Shown here in pieces: positions 11,280 through 23,137 of a stretch of DNA of 64,000 nucleotides. The stretch is taken from assembly GCA_945910005.1 (NCBI GenBank), contig OX246737.1, positions 76,326,165-76,390,164 on the forward strand, read 5' to 3'. The first letter of the stretch is position 1, and each line of letters starts with the position of its first letter. The position numbers were made by a program, and so were the translations under genes. The notes beneath the pieces are model-generated. The model was not told the origin of the DNA. It saw nothing but the letters and a program-made list of their open reading frames with translations, and made no database searches. The DNA comes from Isoperla grammatica. Its lineage: Eukaryota > Arthropoda > Insecta > Plecoptera > Perlodidae.

Positions 11280-12077
11280 TATGACCTTGGTGTCACTATC
11301 TCCTCCGATTTATCTTTCAGAAGACATCTGGATAAAGTTATGCTTAAAGCCTTCAAACTTCTGGGAACTGTATTGTCGATATCAACTTAGCCACCTTAAT
11401 TAAGGATGTTATATCTAGCACTTGTTCGCCCACAGGTGGAATACGCTAGCGTTATATGGAATCCGCGTCACAAAACCAAAATAGACCACATTGAGAGGGT
11501 ACAGAAGAAGTTTATTAAGTTAGTATGTTACCATTATTTCAGGCAGCCATATAATATATACCACCGAAATGAATGTCTTTTGCACTGTCAAAACATGAGG
11601 TTAATGCCCCTAGAAAAGAGACGAACCTTGCTAGATATGATGTGTCTGCACAAAATCACACATAATTCAGTAGTCACCCCATTGATAACATATCTAAACT
11701 TTTTCGTCCCCCTGAGAACAACTAGAAGGTATTCTACATTTTAATAGAAGAATTGATCTCTATAAGCATTGTGCCATCAATAGATCACAATCCACATACA
11801 ATCAGCTAGCAGAGCATTTGAGCACCGATATTTGTTTTGAAAGTTACAATTGTTTTAATAAAAATAAAATAATCCACGCGTTGTAGCCAATTTTTTTTTG
11901 TTTTTTACTTTTCAATTATGTATTTTTCTTGTTACTGTTTTGGTATACTTGCTTATGAATTATTGTAACTATTATTACTTGCTACTGTCTTCTGTGTGTA
12001 TTATTGTATTGTATTATGTTTGCACTAGTGGGATTTTGATATCCTGTTTGCAAATAAAGGCATTATTATTATTATGA
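11280..12077 (+). pseudogene. Non-LTR retrotransposon RT C-terminus and 3' end
   Basis: This continues the piece at 9226-9470. It reads DLGVTISSDLSFRRHLDKV, then, in the open frame at 11406-11744, LYLALVRPQVEYASVIWNP and IERVQKKF. These are standard C-terminal motifs of jockey/CR1-group LINEs. The 3' untranslated part ends in AAATAAAGGCATTATTATT, a typical LINE 3' end with a short ATT tail near 12075. The frame is broken before 11406. No endonuclease domain is present, so this is a 5'-truncated copy. Confidence 0.85.
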
Positions 12078-12874
12078 TATTAATTATACATGAGGTACAT
12101 AAATTAAATATTTTACTCGTTAAATATAGTCGTGTGACTATTCTATTGAAAGCTATGATTCTATAGAATCAAGTAAAAACAATTTCTTACATGCCACTTA
12201 TACATTTGACCTTGGGTTTGCATTAGTTTTCCATGAGTGCTCATAGACATAGACTACACTTGGCGTATCTAAATAAATGATTGTATGTTATGATGTATTC
12301 ACGAGTTGATTTGTGTCAAATTATTTAATTTAACAGTTACATTTTTTGTATTGGGGGTGAAGATCACGTGCTCAAGGTCACAAGGTCGCCGGCCGTGTTT
12401 GTATGATCACGTTTTAACCGATTAACCAATAACCTTGCGGGTTGAGTCGTTGCACACCGGTACGTATCATTGCAATGTGTTCAGAAATATGGATTTTAAA
12501 GGTTATGTTAAAATATAGGGTTTCATTAAATACCCTAATATGTGTACCAATATTTCATACATTTTTTAACATGCCTGTTGGGATGTAATCCTTTAAACAC
12601 CGGTCGAAATGTGGTGCGTGGCTCTTAACCTCTCTTGCCTATAGTGCTTAACTCGGGTGACATATTTTTGTAGTTTTCAATAATTTATTTGAAATATTCA
12701 TACCTTCTCTTTCATTGGTTAGGCAATGTTTCTAACGTCATCGGAGACGTACATTTTATGCATTAATTTTCCACTGTATACCATTGCCAAGGGTCTACAG
12801 TGGAACCATCCAGCTTTGTATGGCGAGAATAAGTTTGTTGTCATGCTCGATGGATTACAATACTACTACTATGT
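12078..12874. other. Intron DNA with nothing recognised
   Basis: The small open frame at 12726-12953 has no family motif and overlaps the rearranged exon duplicate. I see no repeat structure before 12875. Confidence 0.4.
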
Positions 12875-13043
12875 ACTAACATCTGTTCCATGTTGTTGGC
12901 ACTACACCACTGGTAATACACATAAATTAGAAAAGTACTGCTTTGAATTATAAGATTGTCGAGTAGAGCATCACCGGTGGTGCGGTGATGCGGTGATGCC
13001 AGGCGCTCAGAAGATCAACAGCAAGACAGTCACGTCCACCATA
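12875..13043 (+). pseudogene. Broken partial duplicate of the GCH1 terminal exon
   Basis: The block ACTAACATCTGTTCCATG at 12875 is repeated at 13044. After each, exon sequence follows: GGTGATGCCAGGCGCTCAG at 12990 matches GGTGATGCGAGGCGTTCAG in the true exon, and identity continues to GTCACGTCCACCAT before the copy stops and the second begins. The first copy thus duplicates the end of the intron plus about the first 70 nt of the last exon. It lacks an intact acceptor, is interrupted by a foreign inverted segment at 12896-12967, and contains a GCGGTGATGC stutter. It cannot supply the enzyme's C-terminus. Few differences in the exon part suggest a fairly recent event. Confidence 0.88.
12896..12967 (-). 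repeat. Inverted copy of downstream sequence 13963-14034
   Basis: These 72 bases match the reverse complement of 13963-14034 with only a few mismatches (shared core TACTGCTTTGAATTATAA). Both include a hAT-like end (CACTACACCACTG / CAGTGGTGTAGTG) and its adjoining TAC-rich flank. It is inserted inside the duplicated GCH1 exon segment. The + strand copy at 13963 lies in the 3' flank of the gene and reads into hAT-like sequence, so it is the more likely source. Confidence 0.87.
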
Positions 13044-13071
13044 ACTAACATCTGTTCCATGTTGTTTCCAG

Positions 13072-13201
13072 GCACATGTGTATGGTGATGCGAGGCGTTC
13101 AGAAGATTAACAGCAAGACAGTCACGTCCACCATGTTGGGAGTGTTTCGAGATGATCCCAAGACCCGCGAAGAGTTCCTAAACCTTGTGCATTCCAAGTA
13201 A
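13072..13201 (+). CDS. GCH1: GTP cyclohydrolase I, terminal coding exon
   Basis: After the acceptor TTTCCAG the exon reads, with the preceding [18 protein letters not shown], then [19 protein letters not shown] and FLNLVHSK before TAA at 13199-13201. This is the C-terminal block of animal GTP cyclohydrolase I. The Cys in HMCM is the third zinc ligand (human Cys212), and the nearby His and Arg belong to the active site. Its length agrees with the family; the last residues HSK are one longer than the human end. The exon is intact in frame and phase with 685-769. The enzyme makes dihydroneopterin triphosphate for tetrahydrobiopterin and pteridines. The only oddity is the broken tandem copy of its first half directly upstream (12875-13043). 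Confidence 0.95.
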
Positions 13202-13824
13202 CTCACCACGTGGTACAGCCAAACACAGTATTCATCCCTACCTACTCATCAGTAATCTGGCAACCTGCCAACATTGTAGGCCGAATTAACGTTTTGCCGT
13301 TTCCAATTAGTTGTGTATAAATGTTTCTCGTCTAAAATATATGCGCTAACATGGGTACTGCTCGGTAACATTAACTTCATTCAAATGTCAACTGGCGAGA
13401 ACGAAATCATGATTGTGATATGACTGGAGCACAGATAACTAATTAGATACGTGTTAATTTGTTATCTGTGACTGGAAGTAGGGTATTACTAGCGATGTGT
13501 TTGGTAATTTACTTTCTAATAGTGAGTTACCAACAATTTCATTATGTTATGTATGACACAACACAATGTTGATAAAGTTTGAACAATAGTCGTTAATTAA
13601 GATTATAACGTTACAAGGTTTTGATAATAATTTTAAGTTTTGATTTTGTGGGAGAGGTAGTTCCCAGTGAGGGATTTAAAATATTTAAAATGTTTTTGGG
13701 ATATTCAATGCTAATCCCAAGTCTGGATATTATACATGGTAGGCCTAACTAACAATAACAACATGTTGATGACTAGTTTATTACCGTCTGTTAAAAGAGT
13801 ATAGATTTGAATACCTTAAATAAA
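13202..13824 (+). other. GCH1: Probable GCH1 3' UTR with candidate polyadenylation signal
   Basis: Non-coding AT-rich sequence follows the stop codon. AATAAA occurs at 13819-13824 (within TTAAATAAAAG), about 620 nt downstream. This is the first full hexamer I noticed, so it is only a candidate for transcript end. Confidence 0.35.
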
Positions 13825-14016
13825 AGTTCTATAAACGATAGGACGGTATGAACTACTAATATTTATGTGCACATGAAATGGGAATCAATAATCTTAAGTT
13901 AATCATTGTATTACAATTGATTGATTGTTTGTTTGTAATTATTTGGTGTTTAACGACGTAGGTCTAGTCGACAATTTTATAATTCAAAGCAGTAGTTTTC
14001 TAATTTCTGTGTATTA

Positions 14017-14620
14017 CCAGTGGTGTAGTGCCAAATTTACCAGTACGTATACGCTTCCCTCCCCTTTCTCATGGTCAGCCAGCAGTGGGCCAGTGCGGCA
14101 GTATGTGTATCACAACGTCTTGTTGCTAATTGTTACAACTATTAGTAACATGGTTGTATGTGTGTCAGTCTTCGGGTAATCAGGTTATTTGGATAGCTGG
14201 AGTCAATGCTCATATGGACAGTGGCATAGTCTGGAATATTTCTCGGGGCGGGGGGGGGGGAGACTGGTGGACTTATCGCGAATTAAATATAGTCAAGAAA
14301 CCGGACCCACGTTCGAAAAATAGGAGGGGGGGGGGGGGGGGGGGTGCCCAATGCAACAGCGCCACAGGTACATATTTTCCATTATTGGTTTTACGCGTGT
14401 TTGGAGGAGTACAGGTTGTCTGCTGATTGAGGTAATTTTACCAGATTCTTTGATGACCATTTATATTAAGTTTGATTGCATTATAAGCAAGTGCCCAGTA
14501 CAAATACTGACATCACCAATATATTACATATAAAAATGATTAAGTTTATGAATGCTATTTAACACTTGATGTGGATTCATTGTAGCATTTACAACTGCTA
14601 TTTCGGGGGGGGGGGGAGTT
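14017..14620 (+). mobile_element. Degraded hAT-like ends with long G tracts
   Basis: CAGTGGTGTAGTGCC at 14017 and CAGTGGCATAGTCTGG at 14221 both look like left ends of CAGTGG-type hAT elements. They are followed by G runs near 14248-14260, 14323-14343 and 14605-14617. I could not pair either with a right end or a target duplication, so boundaries are approximate. Confidence 0.45.
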
Positions 14621-14639
14621 CTTTTACTGGCATTTAAAA

Positions 14640-17028
14640 AAAATTAAAATACAACATTTTCGTATTCAGAGCGTGGTGTCCTATTTAACTTACTAGAACA
14701 ATGTGTCATCTATTTTCCCCACTGAAATACAAATTATTATCAACTGTGCAAATAAGTTTTACAAATTACAAAAAATAGACCCTGCCACTAGGCCTACTCG
14801 TGGGTATGAACTATGAAGTAAGACGCAAGTCCGGTATTTTACAATAATTGAGGAAAACCTAATACAATGCCGGTGAGTGCAATCGAACCATCAACCTCCA
14901 AATGATAGTAGCCTATGTCTATAATGTACCAGAGCAGTAGCGTATATGTAATCCTTTGCTAAATAATCTCTAGTTTATATAATATATGCATTGCATTTTC
15001 TACACTGGTTGACTAAACACTGGAAATACACGCGTTGAATGTAATAAATGGTAGGAATAAAAGGTTGTTTTACTGATTTATTTTGTATTAATTTTCAGAC
15101 AATATTAAATAATATCAATATACCTGGCATCGATCTCCTTGCAACATAAAGTGTTACTTAAATGATGATAGAGTATACTCACTCACTTAAATAGCATATT
15201 CTGAAAAAGCAAGCACGCAATAAACATAATAAGCCACAGTATTCACATATTTAATACTATGTTTCAATACACTGGTTTTGTGATGATAAGTGTAATCGAC
15301 TGATTGTACTTTTCTAGTGCAGCTATCATTTATAAGCACGCGAAGCGAAGGCGCGTTCTCCAATCAGCAGCCGTGTTCCACGCGAGCAGATATCTAACAA
15401 GGCCCCTGCTGCTGATTGGATGTGCGCCTTCACTTCGATTCCAATCAACCATAAAGTGATGAGAACATAACGTACCCTAAACCAGCAGTTTGGTAAGGGA
15501 ATAACGGCAATCAGATAATTCTTTGCCAACGGAGAAAAGCTATGGCAAATGATGTATCGATCTCTCAAAGCATGTTACGACCGTGCACTGCACCAATGTA
15601 TGTTACTGCTAATAAGTAATAATAGGAAGTGATTAAATGCAACCATGCTTACATCACAGATAAGGGATTGCTTACATTTAGGTGTAACTCGATCTATAAT
15701 AATATCGCAGTAATACATTAGTATCTTTATTTTTTAAATGTATTGTTCAGAAAATTAAAAGTAACTCCAAAATGAGGATTTTTTTAAGGGTATGCCAAGA
15801 TGAAGCTTTAAATACTGGCGAAGAATATTACATCATATTAGATACGTTTATTGCACATTATACTGATTTGAGCACCAATATTTTCAAGAGTTATACTTTT
15901 ATATACATTTGTAATGAAGTAATATTACGTGGACCAATGTTAATTGCAATTATATGTAATTCACAATTTTAATAATGTTATAACGAATATAATTGCGTCT
16001 AAAGACATTTTAACAAATTGTTGATATATTTTTAAGTTAAAAATGTAATATAAAACTACATAGTGGACCAACTGGAGTATGCTGTGAACTGATATTCATA
16101 TACCTAAGTGAATACATATGTGATGAGCTAAGCATATTTTGCTATGAAATATTGAAATAAAATATTATGTCAGTTGTGAGGATTATAGTTTTATTTATAA
16201 CTGAAACAATATCTCCATTTTCCTATCTCCTTATCAGATGAGCGTAGAGAATCTCTCAATTCAACTCGATCGACTCTTTGTCTGTGGGTGTGCGCGTGTG
16301 TGTGTGTGTTTATTATTATATAAATGGACCGATAGGGAAGAGAAAACGTTATTCCAAAAGGACATAATTTTTTATCAAAAAACAAACAAAAGAACTAAAT
16401 GATGAGGTAAATAAATAAATAATAAATGGTAAATAAAAATAAAAGATGAACTAAGAACAGTTCCTGATGGGCTTCTTTGTTCCGTCGAAAATACTTTAAA
16501 AATAAAGTGGTACACAATACAATATTAGGGTAGGAAGAAAAATGATTGAAAAATCAAACTTTCAGCATAGGAGAAACATTAGGGTTTGGGTGAGCAAACC
16601 CTATCGGTCAGTAACTAAACTGTAAGCTTCTCTGGGATAGTGCTTGGCTAAAGAGGAGCTCTCCATCAAGGGTGAGCATAGCGCCTCTCTCGCACCACTT
16701 TGCCCTAAAGCTGTCAATCGTCCCGCGCGCAAGATGCCAAGCATACTCCTTGAGGAGGCGGGACTTCAGACGGGCCGTAGCGAGCAGGTACCCTGGTCAT
16801 CCTTGAATCAGCTTGATCATGTACATTTCGTGCTGTGGCCCCGTGAGAAAAGGGTGGTGGGTGCTTGGGTGTATGAAGGTATGAAGTATTAATTGAATAC
16901 AGGAGCATGTTACTTATCGTAATAGAGCTATTACCACGTTACTTGTACGGGTGTAGAAGTTAAAAATTCAGAATACGCGTCCCACAGACGGAATCAAACC
17001 GGATGTTCTCTAGAGGCAGTGACAGTTA
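14640..17028. other. Intergenic DNA, mostly unrecognised
   Basis: It contains a short hairpin at about 15345-15440 (GCGAAGCGAAGGCGC mirrored by GCGCCTTCACTTCG, with CCAATCAGCAG inside the arms). At 16218-16310 there is a truncated relative of the 4224-7396 foldback family (GATGAGCGTAG, then ATCTCTCAATTCAACTCGATC) followed by a short TG tract. At 16640-16900 a slightly GC-richer segment has an 82-aa open frame without a recognisable family. Confidence 0.4.
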
Positions 17029-17222
17029 AGCGGGGTTTACACAAAATGACTATTGATTAAGCCACAGGCTTCTTTCATTGACTGTGAGTGCGAATACTGC
17101 GCTCTGATTGGCTGTGACTAAAGTTTGTCAATTCCTTAGTCAAGTCACAGCCTATGAAAGAAGCTTGTGGCTTAATCACGGGGGCTAGTCACTCATCACT
17201 AGTCATTTATGTAAACGGCCCT
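17029..17222. mobile_element. 194-bp MITE, TTA target (PIF/Harbinger-like)
   Basis: The ends AGCGGGGTTTACACAAAATG and CATTTATGTAAACGGCCCT are imperfect inverted repeats, flanked by TTA at 17026-17028 and 17223-17225. Inner arms (AAGCCACAGGCTTCTTTCA / GAAAGAAGCTTGTGGCTT) extend the pairing. A three-base TTA duplication and G-rich ends suit PIF/Harbinger-derived MITEs, but there is no coding sequence to confirm this. Confidence 0.65.
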
Positions 17223-17225
17223 TTA

Positions 17226-18050
17226 CCCTCAGTGTTGCGAGGTCCATCCTTACTGCCCCGCAGAAACGTGAACTACCACAAAATGAACAAACTAAATTAG
17301 TCAAATGGGAAACAGCAATGTTCTTTCCGTAAAAGGGATGAATATGACAATTATTTTTACATATAGACCAAAGTAATATTTGAGACACTACTAAATATAC
17401 TCGCTGATAATTTTGTGAACCTTCTGTACAGTATAGGAAGTTCATACGATCGATAGACGTTATCCAATACGTTGGCGCCGAAAGTAATTTTATCGTATCT
17501 GAGAAATTGAGCTCACCTTTCTCCACTCATCACTTAATTTTCTGTGCGATTCGGGGCCGATTCTCAATTACTTCTAAATTGAATGTTTATACATATTGAG
17601 CGACTTGTGTTTGTGCTGGATGCCACTTTTACCGCCATAATCCTATTGTTTATAACCAATCTCTGATTATAACTAATGTATTTATGTTCAAACAAAATTA
17701 ATACCCTGCTCGTTTATGACATGAATATGCCTCTTTTCTTCACTCTTTTGTAAAGTTGGTGTCACCCAGTGTTTGGGATGCCGATGAGTCAAGTTTTAAA
17801 AGCTTTTCTTATGCACATTGCATTCAGATTTTAGATTAAACTTATAAAATAATAATTTCGATGATGCCCCATTAGGCGTTCGCGAATTGCACGTAAAAAA
17901 GTGAATTTGGCAGCCAATGCAAGTGATTTTTACAATATTTATATCCATAAGCGAACGTTTTATGGCAAAGCATATTATGACAAAAATTATTCTTTGTAAT
18001 ATTCCAGCCATATGATGATAGACAATTTTCTGGGACTTACTTTTTATTCA
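17226..18050. other. Intergenic DNA with one foldback-family relic
   Basis: At about 17836-17990 the motif AATAATTTCGATGATGCCC, then AGGCGTTCGCGAATTGCACG, matches the subrepeat of the 28253-31707 foldback element (AATAATTTCGATGGTGCC, AGGCGTT). This is a solitary diverged copy. Nothing else was recognised. Confidence 0.5.
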
Positions 18051-18055
18051 GAAAT

Positions 18056-18370
18056 TTAAATTTGCTGTTTTCCAGACCAATGGAGTATTTTATACTTTAA
18101 GGCATAGCAGGCAGATGATAGTTGAGTACATAGGGAGTTCACATGGTCTTTCCAGTTTAGGGAATTGTCGATTATAACTCCTAGCAACTTTGTATGGTCA
18201 AGTTCATCAAGGTTTGATTCGTTTAAAGTAATTACTAGGCTGTCTTTAACTGCCTTTTTTACTAATCTAAAATGGATGAAATTGGTCTTTTTCCCATTTA
18301 AACCCATTTTATTTTCTGACAACCAATCATTGATTTTGAATGTTATTGCATTTGCTTTTTCTTTAAACCG
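18056..18370 (-). pseudogene. Non-LTR retrotransposon RT fragment
   Basis: Read on the minus strand, the frame gives NDWLSENKMGLNGKKTNFI, then HTKLLGVIIDNSLNWKDHV and LSSACYALKYKI. This is the post-catalytic region of LINE reverse transcriptases (N..KT..I, then LGV.ID..L.W..H). Both sides are truncated and the YADD motif is missing. It follows, in minus-strand order, another LINE-like 3' end with a triplet tail at 18391-18640. Confidence 0.8.
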
Positions 18371-18390
18371 AAAAGAGAGATGTCAATAAT

Positions 18391-18640
18391 TAGGGATGTT
18401 ATTATTATTATTATTATTATTATTTATTTTCAATATGTAATTTACATTTTTTAAATGTTACAAACACATTGCTGGTGGGAAAAATTAGAGCATAGCCCCT
18501 TAGCACACAGGTGTTTCCCCACCAGTAATTCTAATAACTAAATGTAGACTTACGACTAGTTGAATTATAATTAACCTAAAAATTAACAATTAAACTAAAG
18601 AAAATAAAAGTAAAAGTAAAGCTATGTACACGTCATTATA
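18391..18640 (-). repeat. (AAT)n tail with probable LINE 3' untranslated region
   Basis: On the minus strand the sequence ends TTGAAAATAAATAATAAT with nine or so triplets, the usual form of a LINE 3' tail. The preceding 200 bases (containing GGTGGGGAAACACCTGTG) have no coding content. The link to a particular LINE is inferred. Confidence 0.5.
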
Positions 18641-18659
18641 CTCAGGCCAAAGATTATGA

Positions 18660-18860
<201 letters not shown>

Positions 18861-19039
18861 GAAGTGTGTGTGACTTTAGGCGAGGGTAGAGGTAGGAGTT
18901 TACATGTACAAATGCTAAGGAGCTTGACTCTCGAGACAAGTCTGCCTTAGCTTAGCCTTAAAAGGTTTAATTTCTCTTAATAGTCGGGTGCTAAGGGCTA
19001 GGGAATTGTACAGACTGACGGCACGGCACGGCACGTTAA

Positions 19040-20769
19040 AGGGCATCACAACACTGTGATTTCCCGGCGTAATAAAATGCGTTATTTTTTTAATGATTTA
19101 TGGCGAAAACTAGAAGTCTCTAGCTTGTACCAGAAATGTACTTATAATAAATTATTGAAATGACCCAAGTTTTGGGTGGTGCGCGCGCACCCGATAATCG
19201 TGACGTCACGCTTGCGCATTTTACAAGTCTGACCAGACCCCAAATTATGGGCCAGTGCCGTTAAGAACTCTCGCTGTAGCTGAAGATATGGTGCTCACTG
19301 CTCAGAGAAAAACAAATGGTATCATCGTGTTCGGCGATTTTTTCTCTTCAATAATATTGCTAACGAAAATATTTTTATTGAACAGAAACCATAGTTTTGA
19401 TAAATTTTCCAAATGCCTTCAATTTCACTAAGTTAGCGTATATTTAACAACATTGAAAGCGGATAAGATAAACGAAATGTTAAGATATTTTCATACTGAC
19501 ATACAGCCACATGCATGCAGAAAAATAAAAAAATATGTCACTTATAATTTGTTTCAAAATGTGAACGTATTTGTGTGGTATTTCCAGGCGTGTTTTGTTG
19601 TTGATTCGCGCAGCAGCCTACCGCTGTATGACAGAAATCTCGTTGCGGCTTTTCAGAAAACATTAACCTTTTTACTACTCGTTTGAAACTTAGCCCACGG
19701 GTAACACCATAGTAACCATTATTTATTCTTATTATGCGGATTTCTTTGTAGTAATTTAATATTATTTATTACCACAATATTATTAACTCATTGAAAATTG
19801 TCGGCCATACAAAATATTGCATATTATTTTATTCACGGATTTCAACCAGATGCATTCCATAATTGAGCCATACGAGGTATCTAAGTTTTTATCACATAAC
19901 CGACTGCTAACTGTTTCACAGACCTATACCATTGATTAAACAGGTGTTTAATCAATGCCTATACATACATCACTTACTTACATTAGAGAATGAGTGTATA
20001 ATAGGTGATGATGAACGATAACATATTTTAACACATGCATACGGGATATAAACCCACGTCCCTGTAGTCATATGTGCGCCAGTTATAATCCATCACGAGC
20101 TACAGCGGTTGGGGTAGAGTTTACATTTGTTGGGTGGGTAGTGTTTTGACAACAGTCAGCCGCGGGCGTGACTTGTTCTGGCGATCGCATGTACCACCGC
20201 CGAGTTGACCGAAAATGCGTCTAAATATATTAAACGCACACGTGCACACGTTTCTCTCAATATCCATGTCGTATTTTTTTTATTTTTCTGCATGCATGTG
20301 GCTATATGTCAGTATGAAAATATCTTAACATTTTGTTTATCTTATCCGCTTTCAATGTTGTTAAAAATACGCTAACTTAGTGAAATTGAAGGCATTTGGA
20401 GAATTAATCAAAACTATGGTTTCTGTTCAATAAAAATATTTTCATTATCAATATTATTAAAGAGAAAAGATCGCAGAACACGATGATACCATTTGTTTTT
20501 CTCTGAGCACCATATCTTCAGGTAGGCCTACCGGTACAGCGAGAGTTCTTCACGGCGCTGGCCCATAATTCGGCGTCTGCTTCGACTTGAAAAATGCGCA
20601 AGCGTTACGTCACGATTATCAGGTGCGCGCGCACCACTTAAGACTTGGGTCACTTCAATAATTTATTATACATTTTTGGTACAAGCTAGAGACTTCTAGT
20701 TTTCACCATAAATCATTAAAAAAATAACGCATTTTATAACGCTGGAAAATCACAGTGTTGTGATGCCCT
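19040..20769. mobile_element. 1.7-kb long-TIR element, TTAA target
   Basis: TTAA at 19036-19039 and 20770-20773 flanks arms of about 500 bp that are inverted copies of each other. They start AGGGCATCACAACACTGTG and continue through TGCGCGCGCACC and CACATGCATGCAG. The unpaired middle is about 19544-20265. The middle and arms contain no transposase I can recognise, so this is non-autonomous. It shares only the target with the smaller TTAA MITE at 2493; the terminal sequences differ. Confidence 0.85.
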
Positions 20770-20803
20770 TTAAGTATTGTCTTGGCAGAATTTATGTTTG
20801 CTT

Positions 20804-21590
20804 CTATAGTATTTTTCACCTTGGGAAACGTAGCGGCAAATAGCCACATCAAGCTACTCAACACTCCGGGGATGGACCGTTTATTGGCCTAACTATCGTG
20901 TTTAATTTTCCACCTGTCAATCAACCCTAATTCCCTGATCTTGCCATCCCTTTGTGTTGACATTTTTGGAGTAAACATTCGACTATCGTAAAAGCTCAAA
21001 CTTGTTAGTTCGGTCACAGGGTGTTCTAAAATAAATTGTAGCGAAAAATATCATCAAAAATAAATAACACAAACAAAAGGCGCAATCAACAAATTAGTTA
21101 ATTGAAAAAAGTTTTGATGAATATAGCACACAACGTCAAAACAAATAGCAAAACACTATGAAAATATAAAATACAACACCGCACTTACGGTGAAACGAAT
21201 TTCAAACAACTGAAAGAGGCACAAACACAAAATAAACGCTACAATGTTCACAAAAAGTGATCAATGCCACTTAAATGAATAATACACATAATAAATAATA
21301 AACAATTATAATATTGTCTGCGTCTAGAGATTGTTTAAGTGTATTGCAAACGAATGAGTCACACAGAAAAACGTTCCGTTCGCTCAACAGAAGCGTGCTA
21401 CCGTCTTGCTCTCTTAGCCACCCTGTTTGCTTACAATGAGGCAGACAACTTACCGAGGTGGTGGCGACAAGCACTAACTCATCCCTTCCAGTCGCCACCC
21501 GCTAGTGACGTTTTGACATCTCTCGCGACAACTCAATGGCTTTGAGAGCGCTGTTTACCGCTCCGTTTCCCAAGGTGAAAAATACTCTAG
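20804..21590. mobile_element. Inverted-repeat element of about 790 bp
   Basis: Its ends AGTATTTTTCACCTTGGG and CCCAAGGTGAAAAATACT are perfect inverted repeats continuing into GTAGCGG/CCGCTCC. No convincing target duplication was found. The overlapping open frames at 21271-21545 show no known domain. It lies 30 bp from the TTAA element at 19040-20769. Confidence 0.6.
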
Positions 21591-22994
21591 GTCATTTATG
21601 TAGAGGAGGAACAAGAATGGGTTCTTGAGGTACCCCTGTTAGACTTTCTAGCTATGGGGAATAATGACTTTCTGCATGCCCCTTCTCATTTCCAAACAAT
21701 TTTTACTTGTTGTTTTCTCTTTTTTAAATATTATTTAAACCATTTTACTGTTAGGTCACTGAAACCAGAAGACTCGTGCAGAGTCGAGTTAAGTTTGTGA
21801 TTTGTTTATGGTTGCTATGGAGTTTGTTCTTCTTATGGAAAATGGCATGTAATAAAACAATTCCATAGCAACAAATCATGTACTTAAGGCTATTCCTCCC
21901 CTTCGCGGACAGTCTTGAAACATTTTTTTTTTACAAGCTACAACAAGAAAATATTTTTACCCAAGTCACCCCGAGTATGACCAGAAGAAAAAAAAAAAAC
22001 ATGTTGTTTTTACGCGTACCGGCCGTATACACTTCCAACTTTACGGTGCTGGCTCCACGGTTACAAAATACTAAATGTGACGTTTTAAATATTTTTCTCG
22101 ATTTGAAATACTTATGAAATAGTGACTATTAAATTACATGGCTGTAGCACAAACAGGGACTAAACTACAACAATTTTTGTGTACCGATAAATAAACGAGT
22201 AAAAATGGAACTTTTTTTATTAACAATGTATGCGGAAAGAACTGAAACCCATGCCTCAAACTTCTTAGTCATCATAAGGCATCTTTTACGTATAATTGAG
22301 AATTGACTTCCAGCCTCCAGCACTGTTACTCATCAAAATGTCAGAGAGCGAAAAAGTACGCAATTCGTTGACGCTAGAGGAGCGAGCGACACGAACTTGC
22401 TTCCACAGTGTCTGTAACTCGACTACCCAGTTACTCGGCTGTCTGCTGATACCTCGGCTCGGCGCGGTGGGGGGGGATGTTAGTGTGGTCACATTGCGTC
22501 ATATATCAACAGCTGATAATGATTAAACAATGTGCATATTTGATAGTGGGCTGGAATGGCCTTAACTTGAGGAATTAGTAACTTCTTTATGGAACACGGG
22601 CCTGGATTCATACGAAATTCAAAGTTAGGACGGTCTAAAGGCTCAAAAATTTTTCAGCTACTGGCTAATTCCTTGTCCGTCTGTGGGCCCCAAACGAATA
22701 AAGATGTAAACACCAAATTTTGCACTATTTTTTTTTACCTCCCGGGGCATCCCCTTTCATACAAAAAATTGTAATTGGACAGAATGCCAACCTGAAAAAA
22801 AATAAATACTCCGAAAAAACGAATTATTATCAAACGTTGCCGACGAAAAAAAATAAGTTTGTGTCACAACGTTTGTGCCATCGAAGTAGACAACTGAGAA
22901 ATTTTCAGAATCCTGTCTTGAACAGTGACCATGTAACAAAATAATTAGTTTTAATTACAGGAAAGAAAATCACCAACAAAATGACAAGGGTCCG
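21591..22994. other. Intergenic DNA with nothing recognised
   Basis: Several short overlapping open frames on both strands around 22286-22530 lie in a locally GC-rich patch. None shows a family motif or splice signals that link into a longer product. Confidence 0.4.
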
Positions 22995-23137
22995 CTTGAT
23001 CTCCGCCAAGCGGAGGCTCGTCGAACTCCAACTTGCGAGTTCGGCGAGCCTCTGCTAGTCGCTAGATCTCCCACTAGCGGAGGCTCACCGAACTCGCAAG
23101 GTGGGAGTTCGACGAGCCTCCGCTAGGCGGAGATCAA
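22995..23137. repeat. GC-rich hairpin repeat
   Basis: CTTGATCTCCGCC at the left is mirrored by GGCGGAGATCAAG at the right. Inside, GGAGGCTCGTCGAACTCC and its relatives are repeated in both orientations, giving a multi-branched hairpin of about 140 bp. A similar CTTGATCTCCGATCAAG motif is inside the element at 46733-47227. Confidence 0.75.

Larger units (their letters stand above)
770..13071 (+). other. GCH1: GCH1 last intron (12.3 kb)
   Basis: The intron is defined by the GTAAGT donor at 770 and the TTTCCAG acceptor ending at 13071. Joining the flanking exons keeps the frame and restores the family block ending in VHMCMVMRG. It is filled with repeats, annotated separately. Within it, 2919-4223, 7397-7944 and 12078-12874 hold no gene or element I can name. 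Confidence 0.85.

Noticed and set aside
14017..14800. Complete hAT element
   Set aside because: Left-end-like motifs only; no right end or 8-bp duplication could be paired.
16644..16892. 82-aa gene and possible snRNA in a GC-richer patch
   Set aside because: No family motif, no splice linkage, and no match to U1, U2, U4, U5 or 7SK landmarks that I could see.
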